The notes under the pieces were generated by a model. It was not told where the DNA came from and did no database searches. It was given only the letters and a program-made list of their open reading frames with translations. A program made the translations under genes and the position numbers. A DNA stretch of 37,516 bases from NCBI GenBank assembly GCA_009693835.1, contig SHWM01000017.1, positions 1 to 37,516 of the forward strand. Direction: 5' to 3'. The stretch comes from Alphaproteobacteria bacterium. Its GTDB lineage: Bacteria; Pseudomonadota; Alphaproteobacteria; UBA11222. Positions 9,389-17,256 of the stretch are shown here, one piece after another. How positions within the stretch are numbered: the stretch's first letter is position 1; every line of letters starts with the position of its first letter.

Positions 9389-9778
9389 GTGAAATTACAA
9401 TTTAAATCTGCTGCTATCACATTTCTTTTATTATTAACAGGTTGTAAAGGGAATGACTACCTGATTCTAAAAGATGGTAACGGAAAATTTGTTACTTGTT
9501 TCTTTCAATCTGGTGACGCCTATCAACATCTTGTTTTTGAAGTTAACTATGATAAAAAATTAAACAAAAGTGATTTGTTTTTTATATCATCATCGGAAAT
9601 GAAAGGTAAAAAACAGATGATCACAGAAGTACTGTCATTTACAGAAAACAGATTATCAATATATTTCAAAAATAAAAATGAAGAAAATATACTCTTAAAT
9701 GTATTTTTTAACACAAGGAATTTTGAATTAAAACCTGCTACACACGAATCCACTGGTATTTGTAAAAATAAAGTTTAA
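9389..9778 (+). CDS. Putative lipoprotein of unknown function
   Basis: A 129-residue protein starting at GTG, with a short lipoprotein signal: basic N-terminus MKLQFK, hydrophobic AAITFLLLL, and lipobox L16-T-G-C19, so Cys19 would be lipidated. The residue after Cys is Lys, not Asp, so nothing argues for inner-membrane retention. The mature part is rich in Lys, Asn, Phe and Ser and looks like beta-strands; no family was recognised. AT-rich codon use marks it as foreign like its upstream neighbour, and the two may have arrived together. Confidence 0.6.
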   Translation: MKLQFKSAAITFLLLLTGCKGNDYLILKDGNGKFVTCFFQSGDAYQHLVFEVNYDKKLNKSDLFFISSSEMKGKKQMITEVLSFTENRLSIYFKNKNEENILLNVFFNTRNFELKPATHESTGICKNKV

Positions 9779-9795
9779 AATCTAAATCAGTATTT

Positions 9796-9893
9796 ATGAT
9801 TAATTTATTTGTTAAATTTATTTTTATTCTTATTTGCTTAAGTTCTTTAAATGCCATTGCAGAAGAAATTAGATTGTATTGCAATATGCTTAT
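9796..9893 (+). pseudogene. 5' stub of a secreted-protein gene (signal peptide only), cut at a junction
   Basis: An ATG at 9796 opens a frame reading MINLFVKFIFILICLSSL then NAIA-EEIRLYCN. This is a convincing Sec signal peptide (basic/hydrophobic core, cleavage after Ala22) followed by only a few mature residues before composition turns GC-rich. The frame then runs into the kinase region out of register and stops at 9946-9948. The rest of the gene appears to have been lost where foreign and host DNA meet. Confidence 0.55.
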
Positions 9894-11375
9894 AAGGAGA
9901 GATCATCGGACGAGATACTTCTTTTCAATAGCGATGACCGCCTGGTGATGAGCAATACCGCAAAAGCTGGATCTCCGCTCTTCCCCGAGGATGAACTGAA
10001 GGAGGGTGTAAGTCTTAGTGAACTGGCCGGCGCGTCCGTCCGCGCGGGGCTGGTCCCGTCCGCCTGTGGACGGGAAGAGGCCTGGCTGGATGAATTTCTG
10101 GCCAGGCACCGTCATCCCGGAAATGAGCTGATCGTGCTTACCAGTGATGCCCGGACCTGCAGCCTGATGGTGCAGCCCACCACCGACGGCGAGATGTTTC
10201 TGGTCATCAAGGATATTTCAGCATTGTCCGCCCAGGCGGCCATAGCCTGTGAAAGCGCTCAGCGCCGGGTGGATTTTGCTGAAACGGCTGCCGACTGGAT
10301 GTGGGAAATAGATGAAAAAACAAAATTCACCGTGCTCACGCAGCCGGGCGTATCGGACATTCTGGTGGCGGACCTGCTGGGACAAAAATTCCTGGAACTG
10401 CCTTTTCTGGCGATGGCTGAAGCAGAACGCAGGCAGATTGCTGAGAAACTGGCGGAGCGTCAGGCCTTTCGCGATCTGCGTCTCCAGTATACTCAGGACG
10501 AACAGTCCTGGGCATTGAGCCTGAGCGGCAAACCCTTTTTCAGCGAGAACGGGGAATATCGAGGCCATCGGGGGACGTTCCGCGATGTGACGCGGGACGT
10601 TCGCGCCCAAAGGGAATTAATGGAGGCAAAGGATCACGCGGAAGTCGGATCGCGCTCCAAAAGCGAATTTCTGGCGCATATGAGCCATGAATTACGCAGT
10701 CCGCTGAACGCCATTCTGGGTTTCTCCGAAATCATGTCGATGGGTCTCTACGGCAAAATCGAGCAGCCGAAATATCTCGAATATGTGGATACCACCCATG
10801 AAAGCGGCGCGCATCTGCTGTCGATCATCAATGATATTCTGGATATATCGCGCATTGAATCAGGCAAGGTGGAGTTAAATGAACAAGATGTCGATCTGGA
10901 GGGGCTGTTCGAAAGCTGTCTAAATCTCATTGGCGGGCGCGCCAGCGAAGCAGGTCACACCGTTCAGGGCCAACTCATGCCGGAGATGCCCCAATTATGG
11001 GCGGACGAACGCCTTACCAAACAGATACTGATCAATCTTCTGGGCAATGCCGTAAAGTTTACCCCCTATGGCGGCCGCATTACTCTGGGCGTGGAAGTAA
11101 CAGCCCGGGCATGCGTCCGTTTCTGGGTCAGTGACAATGGGCCGGGCATGTCACAAGAGGATCAGGCCCGCGCCCTCATCCCGTTTGATCGCGGCAGCGC
11201 CATGACCAAGAGCGAGACGCAGGGCGCCGGGCTTGGCCTGCCGCTCTGTAAAATGCTGGCGGAACTGCGTGGGGGCCAACTCACACTGGAAAACAACGCC
11301 GCCGGCGGCCTGACTGTTTCGGTCGAGTATCCGATTGAGCGCACCATAGAGACAAAAGTCTCCGCACACGCGTAA
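9879..11375 (+). CDS. PAS-domain sensor histidine kinase, 5' end uncertain or truncated
   Basis: The open frame gives up to 498 residues: a PAS domain starting almost at residue 1 (DEILLFNSDDRLVMSN), a second PAS (about 130-245, ADWMWEIDEKT...), a HisKA dimerisation helix with phospho-acceptor His270 (FLAHMSHELRSPLNAILGFSEIM), and a HATPase domain with N box (LINLLGNAVKFTPYGG), G1 (SDNGPGM) and G2 (GAGLGLPL). No transmembrane segment or receiver domain is visible, so it is probably cytosolic. The only in-frame starts are TTG 9879, which lies inside the AT-rich foreign DNA, or GTG/ATG at 9945/9948, which would remove the start of the first PAS. The AAGGAG at 9894 has no in-frame start behind it. 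The original N-terminus may therefore be lost. No response regulator is adjacent. Confidence 0.8.
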   Translation: MQYAYKERSSDEILLFNSDDRLVMSNTAKAGSPLFPEDELKEGVSLSELAGASVRAGLVPSACGREEAWLDEFLARHRHPGNELIVLTSDARTCSLMVQPTTDGEMFLVIKDISALSAQAAIACESAQRRVDFAETAADWMWEIDEKTKFTVLTQPGVSDILVADLLGQKFLELPFLAMAEAERRQIAEKLAERQAFRDLRLQYTQDEQSWALSLSGKPFFSENGEYRGHRGTFRDVTRDVRAQRELMEAKDHAEVGSRSKSEFLAHMSHELRSPLNAILGFSEIMSMGLYGKIEQPKYLEYVDTTHESGAHLLSIINDILDISRIESGKVELNEQDVDLEGLFESCLNLIGGRASEAGHTVQGQLMPEMPQLWADERLTKQILINLLGNAVKFTPYGGRITLGVEVTARACVRFWVSDNGPGMSQEDQARALIPFDRGSAMTKSETQGAGLGLPLCKMLAELRGGQLTLENNAAGGLTVSVEYPIERTIETKVSAHA

Positions 11376-11424
11376 CATGACCGCAACCCTGGTCACACAG
11401 GCCCCTCGTGCAAGGCCTCCCTGC

Positions 11425-12522
11425 CTATTTCAGATTGGGAATCAGGCAGGTGTGAATGGACGCATCGCCCGGAATCTGCCGCGCCAGCGTTTTAATGGCC
11501 AACTCCGCATCAAGCAGATCGAAATCATGGGTGTGCATTTTCTCGAACGGCACACTGCGTTTTTCCAGCAGTTCAATGGCGCTGGCATAGCCGGACCAGG
11601 TCACGCCCATCGCCCCTTTGATGGTGATTTCCTTCATGACGATCATATCGGACACGAAGCCCGGGACAGGCTTGAAGCCTTTCACCCCGGCCAGCACGAT
11701 GGTGCCGCCCGGCCGTACGAAACTAAGCGCATCCGTCACCGGCTCGGTCGCATAGGCCGAAACGTCGATCACGACATCCGCGCCTTTGCCATTCGTATAT
11801 TGTTTCACCTTTTCCCGCGCCTTTTCGTTCTGCACATCAATGGTGTGATCGGCGCCAAACAGTTTGGCGATCTCCAGTTTCGTGCGGTCGGCTTCCAGCC
11901 CGGTGACGATCACCTTGCCCGCGCCCGCTGCCTTGACAGCAGCCACGCTTGACAGGCCGCGCTGCCCCGGCCCCATGATCACCACCGTATCGCCCGGCTT
12001 GGTTTGCGGAATTTCCACCGCCCAGCGGAATCCCGCGCCCAGGGGATTGAACATCACCGCAAGCTCCGTAGGCAGACTTTTGTCGAGCCTGTGCACGATG
12101 GTGTTGGGATCGAGAACCATATATTCCGCATAGCCGCCCCACAGGCCGCCGCCCTCGCTGATCGGAATATAGGAGTAAATGCGGCGATTTTCGCACAGAT
12201 GATACCGGCCGCCCAGGCAGGGCGGGCAGAAACGGCAGGAAATCATGGTCTCAACCGCTACCCGGTCCCCCACATTCACACCCCAGCGGCGCGCCGCATT
12301 ATCGCCGATGGCCTCGATGAACCCGATCGGCTCGTGGCCCGGGATCACGTTCATCGGCATGTTCAGAACGCCTTCATATTGTTCGTAATCACTGCCGCAG
12401 ATGCCGCAGGCCTCCACCCGCATCAGCGCCGTATCGGCTGTGATGGAGGGCACCGGCAAATCCATGCGCGCAAATGTTTTGGCACCGGTCAGCACCATTG
12501 CCAGAGATTTTTTTTGGGGCAT
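11425..12522 (-). CDS. Zinc-dependent alcohol dehydrogenase (medium-chain dehydrogenase/reductase)
   Basis: A 365-residue MDR protein. Catalytic-zinc ligands are Cys39 (ACGICGSD) and His63-Glu64 (GHE); structural zinc is bound by Cys96, Cys99, Cys102 and Cys110 (CRFCPPCLGGRYHLC). The Rossmann fold carries the motif VVIMGPGQRGLSSVAAVKAAG. It would oxidise an alcohol or reduce an aldehyde using NAD(P); the substrate is not evident, and both zinc sites are intact. The ATG at 12522 follows AAGGAACAGGGG. A copy of the composite palindromic repeat begins only 18 bp upstream, so the promoter must lie within or beyond that element. It is the first of the catabolic genes in this region. Confidence 0.9.
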   Translation of the reverse strand: MPQKKSLAMVLTGAKTFARMDLPVPSITADTALMRVEACGICGSDYEQYEGVLNMPMNVIPGHEPIGFIEAIGDNAARRWGVNVGDRVAVETMISCRFCPPCLGGRYHLCENRRIYSYIPISEGGGLWGGYAEYMVLDPNTIVHRLDKSLPTELAVMFNPLGAGFRWAVEIPQTKPGDTVVIMGPGQRGLSSVAAVKAAGAGKVIVTGLEADRTKLEIAKLFGADHTIDVQNEKAREKVKQYTNGKGADVVIDVSAYATEPVTDALSFVRPGGTIVLAGVKGFKPVPGFVSDMIVMKEITIKGAMGVTWSGYASAIELLEKRSVPFEKMHTHDFDLLDAELAIKTLARQIPGDASIHTCLIPNLK

Positions 12523-12540
12523 TCCCCTGTTCCTTTTTGC

Positions 12541-12675
12541 TAGACCATGTTCGGATCAGATGGAATCGCCCATGGCGATCCCGTCTGATCCGTAAAACAT
12601 GGTCCATATAACAATTTAGAGGAATTCCTTTCAAGACTGAACCCGCTGGCTCAGTCTTGAAAGGAATTGCTCTAG
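12541..12675. repeat. Composite palindromic repeat, copy 1
   Basis: Module I (12541-12604) is a long imperfect palindrome: TAGACCATGTT-CGGATCAGATGGAATCGCC facing GGCGATCCCGTCTGATCCGTAAAACATGGTCC; its left arm lacks the TTAC present in the right. A linker CATATAACAATTTAG leads to module II (12618-12673), a hairpin with arms of about 23 bp (one mismatch) built on AATTCCTTTCAAGACTGA. Related copies lie at 27432-27566 and, inverted, at 29507-29643. No coding capacity is visible. Confidence 0.9.
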
Positions 12676-12759
12676 CCGTCCTGCGCCCGGCTATACTAGA
12701 TTAACCGGGCGGCAAATGAAATGCCGCCAGCACCCAAGTGAAAAACGGGAGACACTGTC

Positions 12760-13608
12760 ATGGCGAAACTACCGATGAATGCAAAACTTCTGGGCCATGT
12801 GTTCGAACCCATTGAGGTAAGCTGGGATCACAAGGATACGATCCTCTATGCGCTTGGCGTCGGGGCTAAACCGGAGGGGCAACTGGATTTTGTATTTGAA
12901 GGCAAGGGTCCCAAGGTGCTACCCAGCTTTGCCGTTATACCCGGTGGCTGCGGTTTGGCGGCGGCTATCGAAAATGTGGATCTGCGTCTGGAAATGCTGC
13001 TGCATGGCGAACAGTCCTTCACCCTGAGCCGCCCCATTCCGCCCCGCGCCAAGGGCAGGGTGTACAGCAAAATCATCGAGGTCTGGGACAAGGGCAAAGC
13101 CGCCATTGTGGGCGTCGAGAGTACGCTGGAAGATAGTGACGGCGTCCTGCTGACCACTTATGCCAGCCTGTTCGTGCGCGGCGCGGGAGGTTTTGGCGGC
13201 GAACGCGGGCCTGCGGGCGAGGCCAGGAATACGCCGCTGGAACGCGCGCCAGATGCTGTCGTTTCGGAAACACCCTTGTTGGAACAGGGGGCGATCTACC
13301 GGCTGTCGGGTGACTGGAACCCTATTCATATTGATCCCGAATTTGCCCGGCTGGGCGGATTTGATGCGCCGTTCATGCATGGTTTGTGCACCTATGGCTT
13401 CGTCTGCCGCGCCGCGCTCAAGACGCTATGCAGTGATGATCCGGCCAAATTCACATCAATGACCGGGCGTTTTGCCGACCGGGTGCTCTATGGCGACACC
13501 ATCATCACCAAAATCTGGAAAACCGCGCCAGGCGAAGCCATTCTCCATGCGGAAACCCAAAAAGGGAACATCATCCTATCCCAGGGCGCGGTGACCTATA
13601 TTCCGTGA
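12760..13608 (+). CDS. MaoC-like / type 2 enoyl-CoA hydratase (double hot-dog)
   Basis: A 282-residue protein of the peroxisomal multifunctional-enzyme hydratase-2 type: two hot-dog halves, the second carrying the active-site motif YRLSGDWNPIHIDPEFA, with Asp185, Asn187 and His190 as the hydratase-2 catalytic set, followed by the APFMHGLCTYGF helix. It would hydrate trans-2-enoyl-CoA to (R)-3-hydroxyacyl-CoA; the chain length is unknown. The ATG at 12760 has CGGGAGAC about 8 nt upstream. Its presence with the crotonase, acyl-CoA dehydrogenase and CoA-transferase further along supports an acyl-CoA degradation role for the region. Confidence 0.88.
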   Translation: MAKLPMNAKLLGHVFEPIEVSWDHKDTILYALGVGAKPEGQLDFVFEGKGPKVLPSFAVIPGGCGLAAAIENVDLRLEMLLHGEQSFTLSRPIPPRAKGRVYSKIIEVWDKGKAAIVGVESTLEDSDGVLLTTYASLFVRGAGGFGGERGPAGEARNTPLERAPDAVVSETPLLEQGAIYRLSGDWNPIHIDPEFARLGGFDAPFMHGLCTYGFVCRAALKTLCSDDPAKFTSMTGRFADRVLYGDTIITKIWKTAPGEAILHAETQKGNIILSQGAVTYIP

Positions 13609-13714
13609 CCCGCAGAAATCAAGCGCTCGCAAAAGAAACCCGTTGCAAACGGGCTTCGCATGGGAATTAATAGCTAAGGCTGGACAATGGCCAAGTACCA
13701 GAGGAGAGCGCCCA

Positions 13715-14830
13715 GTGATCAAGAAACCAATTTCTGCGGATAGCCACATTACCGAACCGCCAAATTGCTATATCGACTATATTGAACCGAAATTCCGCGA
13801 TGTCGCCCCGCATGTCCGCTTCCAGGAAGGGACTGGCGATATTTATGTGATTGATGGCATGGATAAAACCATTCCGATGGCGCTGATCGCTGCCGCAGGC
13901 AAGGCGCCGGAAGAACTGAGCGCCCGTGGCGCCAAGTTTGAGAGCCTCCATAAAAGCGGATGGGATGCAAAATACCGTGTCGCGGATCAGGAGCGCGACG
14001 GTGTAGCGGCTGAAATTATCTATCCCAGCGTTGGTATGATCCTCTGCAATCACAAGGATTTCGTCTACAAGCGGGCTTGCATGAAAGCCTATAACCGCTG
14101 GCTGCTTGATTATGCGTCCGAGGATCGCAAGCGTATTATTCCAATGGCCCAAATCTCCATGGGCTCCATCGAAGAAGGCATTGAGGATCTGAAAGAGATC
14201 AAGAAGCAGGGGTTCGATGGCGTGATGATGAACGGCATTCCCGCCGAACATGATTATGATCATCCGGATTATGATAGGTTTTGGCAGACCGCCATTGATC
14301 TGCAATTGCCGCTGTCATTTCACATTCTGACCGCAGGCGATGCGGACGGCGTGCTGAGCGGTAAATCGCGCGGGCCACGCATTAACGCCTTCCAGTCCAT
14401 TATCCGCGGCTGTCAGGACATTATGGGCATGCTGGTGTTCTCTGGCGTGTTTGAGCGCAACCCCGATCTGAAGATTGTCTGCGTCGAAGCCGACGCCGGC
14501 TGGGCCCCGCATTTTATGTACCGGATGGATCACGCTTATAAGCGCCACCGTTTCTGGATGAAGGGGCAGGAGCTGAAAAAGCTGCCCAGCGATTATTTCA
14601 AGGAAAACATCTATATGACGTTCCAGGACGACTGGGTGGCGTTCCAGATGGCCGATATGGTCAATACCAAGCGTCTGATGTGGGCCAATGACTTCCCGCA
14701 TTCCGACGCTACCTGGCCGTGGTCTCAGGAAGTCCTGACCGAGCATTCCATACACTTGACGGAACAGCAGCGCAATGACATCTGCCACAATAATGTGGCG
14801 GAACTGTACAGGCTGACCGTCGCAGCCTGA
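13715..14830 (+). CDS. Amidohydrolase 2 family metal-dependent hydrolase/decarboxylase
   Basis: GTG 13715 is preferred because GAGGAG sits 8 nt upstream; the product is 371 residues. The N-terminal metal motif is the family variant D-x-H (ISADSHITEP), with a later His in LPLSFHILTAG and the C-terminal catalytic Asp in MWANDFPHSDATWPWS, as in ACMSD/OH-DDVA-type enzymes. Family members hydrolyse or decarboxylate aromatic and heterocyclic acids; which reaction applies here cannot be read. It lies 106 bp after the MaoC-like gene and 91 bp before the D-aminoacylase-like gene, all on one strand, so the three probably form an operon. Confidence 0.85.
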   Translation: MIKKPISADSHITEPPNCYIDYIEPKFRDVAPHVRFQEGTGDIYVIDGMDKTIPMALIAAAGKAPEELSARGAKFESLHKSGWDAKYRVADQERDGVAAEIIYPSVGMILCNHKDFVYKRACMKAYNRWLLDYASEDRKRIIPMAQISMGSIEEGIEDLKEIKKQGFDGVMMNGIPAEHDYDHPDYDRFWQTAIDLQLPLSFHILTAGDADGVLSGKSRGPRINAFQSIIRGCQDIMGMLVFSGVFERNPDLKIVCVEADAGWAPHFMYRMDHAYKRHRFWMKGQELKKLPSDYFKENIYMTFQDDWVAFQMADMVNTKRLMWANDFPHSDATWPWSQEVLTEHSIHLTEQQRNDICHNNVAELYRLTVAA

Positions 14831-14921
14831 GCCGCGCTGACTTTGCTTTATCGCAGCCGGCGCGGTTTGACCGCTGCGCTGGCTGTTTCGCTTTTTGGCC
14901 CCTCATGCAGGAGAAACAGGT

Positions 14922-16613
14922 ATGGATTACGATATCAAGATTACCGGCGGCCTCATCGTGGACGGCACCGGGTCCAAAGGTTATTTCGGCGATGTCGGCA
15001 TAAAGGACGGCAAGGTCGCCGCCCTTGGCAAGGCCCCGGGCACAGCCGCCAAAACCATCAATGCGGATGGAAAGGTTGTTTGTCCGGGTTTTGTTGATAT
15101 TCATACTCATTATGATGCGCAGATTATCTGGGACCGTATGCTGACGATCTCACCCTGGCATGGGGTGACAACGGTGGTTATGGGGAACTGCGGTTTCAGC
15201 GTGGCGCCCACCCGTCCGGATCACCGCGACATGATCATGCGCACGCTGGAAAATGTCGAAGGCATGAGCGTTTTGGCGCTGCGGGAAGGTCTTGGCGATC
15301 AATGGCCGTTTGAAACCTTCCCGGAATATCTGGACGCCATCGAGGCCCGTGGCACCGCCATCAATGTAGGCGCGCTGGTCGGTCATACGGCGGTGCGGCT
15401 ATATGTCATGGGCGAGGAATCGACGCAGCGCGAAGCGACGCCGGACGAAGTGGCGAAGATGCGCAAGATTGTCTTCGACGCCATCGAGGCGGGCGCAGTG
15501 GGCTTTGCCACCTCGCAGGCCTTCACGCACGTCGGCTATGATGGACTGCCAGTGCCCAGCCGTCTCGCCAATTTTGATGAAATACGCGAGCTGTGCGGCG
15601 CGTTGGGTGATGCGGGCAAAGGCATGGTCCAGGCGACCATTGGCAAGGGTCTGGCATTTGAGCAATTCGCCACGTTGTACAAGGAAACCGGCCGTCCGAT
15701 AAGCTGGACAGCGTTGCTGTCCGGACTGGGCGGCAGCGGGCTGGGCGTGGGCAGTGCGATGGAGCAGTTGCGGCGCTCTGACGAACTGGTCGCGGCGGGT
15801 AACAAGGTCTACCCGCAGGTTACGCCCCGCGCGCTGCAATTCGAACTGCAGTTCCGGGCGCCCTTCATTTTTGAAAGTTATCCGGCGTTCAAGCCGGTTT
15901 CGCGGGCGGATCTGGAAGGCAAGAAAAAGATCTATGCGGATCCAAAATTCCGGGAGACCTTCCGGGAGCTGATCAAAACCGGCATCGGCAGCAGCTGGCA
16001 CAAGGCGATGATCACCTATTGTCCGCATGATCCCTCTCTTGAGGAACGCTTTATTGCGGATGTGGCCGAGGAACGCGGCGTGCATCTTGCCGATCTGACG
16101 CTGGATCTTTCGCTGAAGGACAATCTGGAAACCCGGTTCCGCATGCCGATCGCCAACGCCAATGAAGACGAGGTTCTGCCTCTTCTTCAGAACAAGAATA
16201 CCGTGTTGGGCCTGTCCGATGCGGGTGCGCACGCCAGCCAATTGTGCGACGCCTGCGCCTCTACCTATCTGCTTGGCCACTGGGTGCGTGAGAAAAAAGC
16301 CATCGAACTGGAAGAAGCTGTCCGTATGCTGACGTCGCGTCCCGCCGAAGTGTTCGGTATCACCGATCGCGGCACTCTGAAAACTGGCGTGCCCGCGGAT
16401 GTGGTGGTGTTTGATCCCGATACGGTTGGCGCAAGCAAGCTGCGCCGCGTGCATGATCTGCCCGCGGGCGCGGACCGGCTGGTGGCGGATGCGATTGGCA
16501 TCAACGCCGTTATCGTCAATGGCGTGTTGTTACGCCAGGAAGGCGTTGACGCGTTTAACGGCGCATCACAAAATCTGCCTGGCCGTTTGCTGCGGAATGG
16601 TAGTGCTGCCTGA
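14922..16613 (+). CDS. N-acyl-D-amino-acid deacylase family amidohydrolase
   Basis: ATG 14922 is chosen for its AGGAG 8 nt upstream; the product is 563 residues. It is an amidohydrolase-superfamily metalloenzyme: N-terminal beta sandwich (IVDGTGSKGYFGDVGIKDGKVAALG), metal site HTH (His61, His63 in GFVDIHTHYDAQ), the family-specific metal-bridging Cys90 in VMGNCGFS, His in LVGHTAVR and catalytic Asp in GLSDAGAHAS. Characterised relatives hydrolyse N-acyl-D-amino acids; many relatives in catabolic clusters have other amide substrates. No signal peptide, so cytosolic. It is the last gene of the likely operon with the MaoC-like and amidohydrolase-2 genes and is followed by a hairpin at 16630-16658. 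Confidence 0.85.
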   Translation: MDYDIKITGGLIVDGTGSKGYFGDVGIKDGKVAALGKAPGTAAKTINADGKVVCPGFVDIHTHYDAQIIWDRMLTISPWHGVTTVVMGNCGFSVAPTRPDHRDMIMRTLENVEGMSVLALREGLGDQWPFETFPEYLDAIEARGTAINVGALVGHTAVRLYVMGEESTQREATPDEVAKMRKIVFDAIEAGAVGFATSQAFTHVGYDGLPVPSRLANFDEIRELCGALGDAGKGMVQATIGKGLAFEQFATLYKETGRPISWTALLSGLGGSGLGVGSAMEQLRRSDELVAAGNKVYPQVTPRALQFELQFRAPFIFESYPAFKPVSRADLEGKKKIYADPKFRETFRELIKTGIGSSWHKAMITYCPHDPSLEERFIADVAEERGVHLADLTLDLSLKDNLETRFRMPIANANEDEVLPLLQNKNTVLGLSDAGAHASQLCDACASTYLLGHWVREKKAIELEEAVRMLTSRPAEVFGITDRGTLKTGVPADVVVFDPDTVGASKLRRVHDLPAGADRLVADAIGINAVIVNGVLLRQEGVDAFNGASQNLPGRLLRNGSAA

Positions 16614-16629
16614 TTTGATCTGATCCGGA

Positions 16630-16658
16630 CAGCCCGCTGGTGAAATACCGGCGGGCTG
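16630..16658. terminator. Hairpin between convergent genes (probable terminator)
   Basis: CAGCCCGCTGG and CCGGCGGGCTG form an 11-bp stem with one T-G mismatch around TGAAATA, 17 bp after the deacylase stop and just before the convergent DUF411 stop. No long T-run follows, so termination may be imperfect. Confidence 0.55.
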
Positions 16659-16663
16659 GGCGG

Positions 16664-17113
16664 CTACTGCACTCCGAAGACCCGCGCGGGAACTTCCTGA
16701 TGGTCCGCCGCGATTTCCCAAACAGTATAAGGGCCGATCTTGTCGCCGGGCATGCCCGGCGTCCCGGGCGGCATGCCGATCAGGGAAATGCCCCTGATTG
16801 CGGGCTTTTCATCCAGCATCCGGTTGACCATCGACACCGCCACATGCCCTTCCACCACATAGCCATCGATGAGAGTCATATGACAACCCGCCAGGTCCTC
16901 GGGCACATGCTGTGCGGCGCGCATCCGGGCCAGATCGCGGGTTGGCACAATTTTAATTTGATATCCGTTCTGGCGCAAATAATCGGCGTAGCCTTCGCAA
17001 CAGTCGCAATCGGGGTCCTTGTAAAGGGTTCCTGATCTGACGCGATCCGCCGCCCACGCAGGCAGGGGCAGACTAAGCACGGCCAGTAACAGGATAGCTT
17101 TCAGTCTTGGCAT
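16664..17113 (-). CDS. Exported DUF411 metal-binding-type protein
   Basis: A 149-residue protein with a Sec signal peptide (MPRLKAILLLAVLSLPLPAWA, cleavage likely after Ala21) and a DUF411 domain: YKDPDCDCCEGYADYLRQNGY (Cys36, Cys38, Cys39), VPEDLAGCHMTLIDGYVVEGHV and GMPPGTPGM. DUF411 proteins are periplasmic, often encoded near copper-handling genes, and presumed to bind metal through the Cys cluster. No copper gene is adjacent here. It is transcribed divergently from the LLM gene with 143 bp between starts. Confidence 0.85.
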   Translation of the reverse strand: MPRLKAILLLAVLSLPLPAWAADRVRSGTLYKDPDCDCCEGYADYLRQNGYQIKIVPTRDLARMRAAQHVPEDLAGCHMTLIDGYVVEGHVAVSMVNRMLDEKPAIRGISLIGMPPGTPGMPGDKIGPYTVWEIAADHQEVPARVFGVQ

Positions 17114-17256
17114 GGATACATCCCTCAGTGATGGCGGGGCGTCAGCCTATCGCACATGTGCCGCACCGGCAATCCGGCACTTCCTTCCTCGGCGCTTTCA
17201 ATCGTGGCGGGCTTGCCGTAATGTGCGGCGCAATCAGACTTTAGGGAGCGTCGAGC

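Larger units (their letters stand above)
8945..9893. other. AT-rich horizontally acquired patch
   Basis: Base composition drops sharply from GC-rich coding on both sides to strongly AT-rich sequence, with codons such as AAA, TTT, ATA and TTA. It returns to GC-rich coding within a few bases at about 9893-9905. The patch holds a small membrane protein, a lipoprotein and the signal peptide of a third, truncated gene, all on the plus strand. No integrase, transposase or clear flanking direct repeat was found. Boundaries are judged by composition and are approximate. Confidence 0.75.

Noticed and set aside
9894..9900. AAGGAGA as the ribosome site of the PAS kinase
   Set aside because: No ATG, GTG or TTG follows in the kinase frame within range; it probably belongs to an earlier arrangement or is chance.
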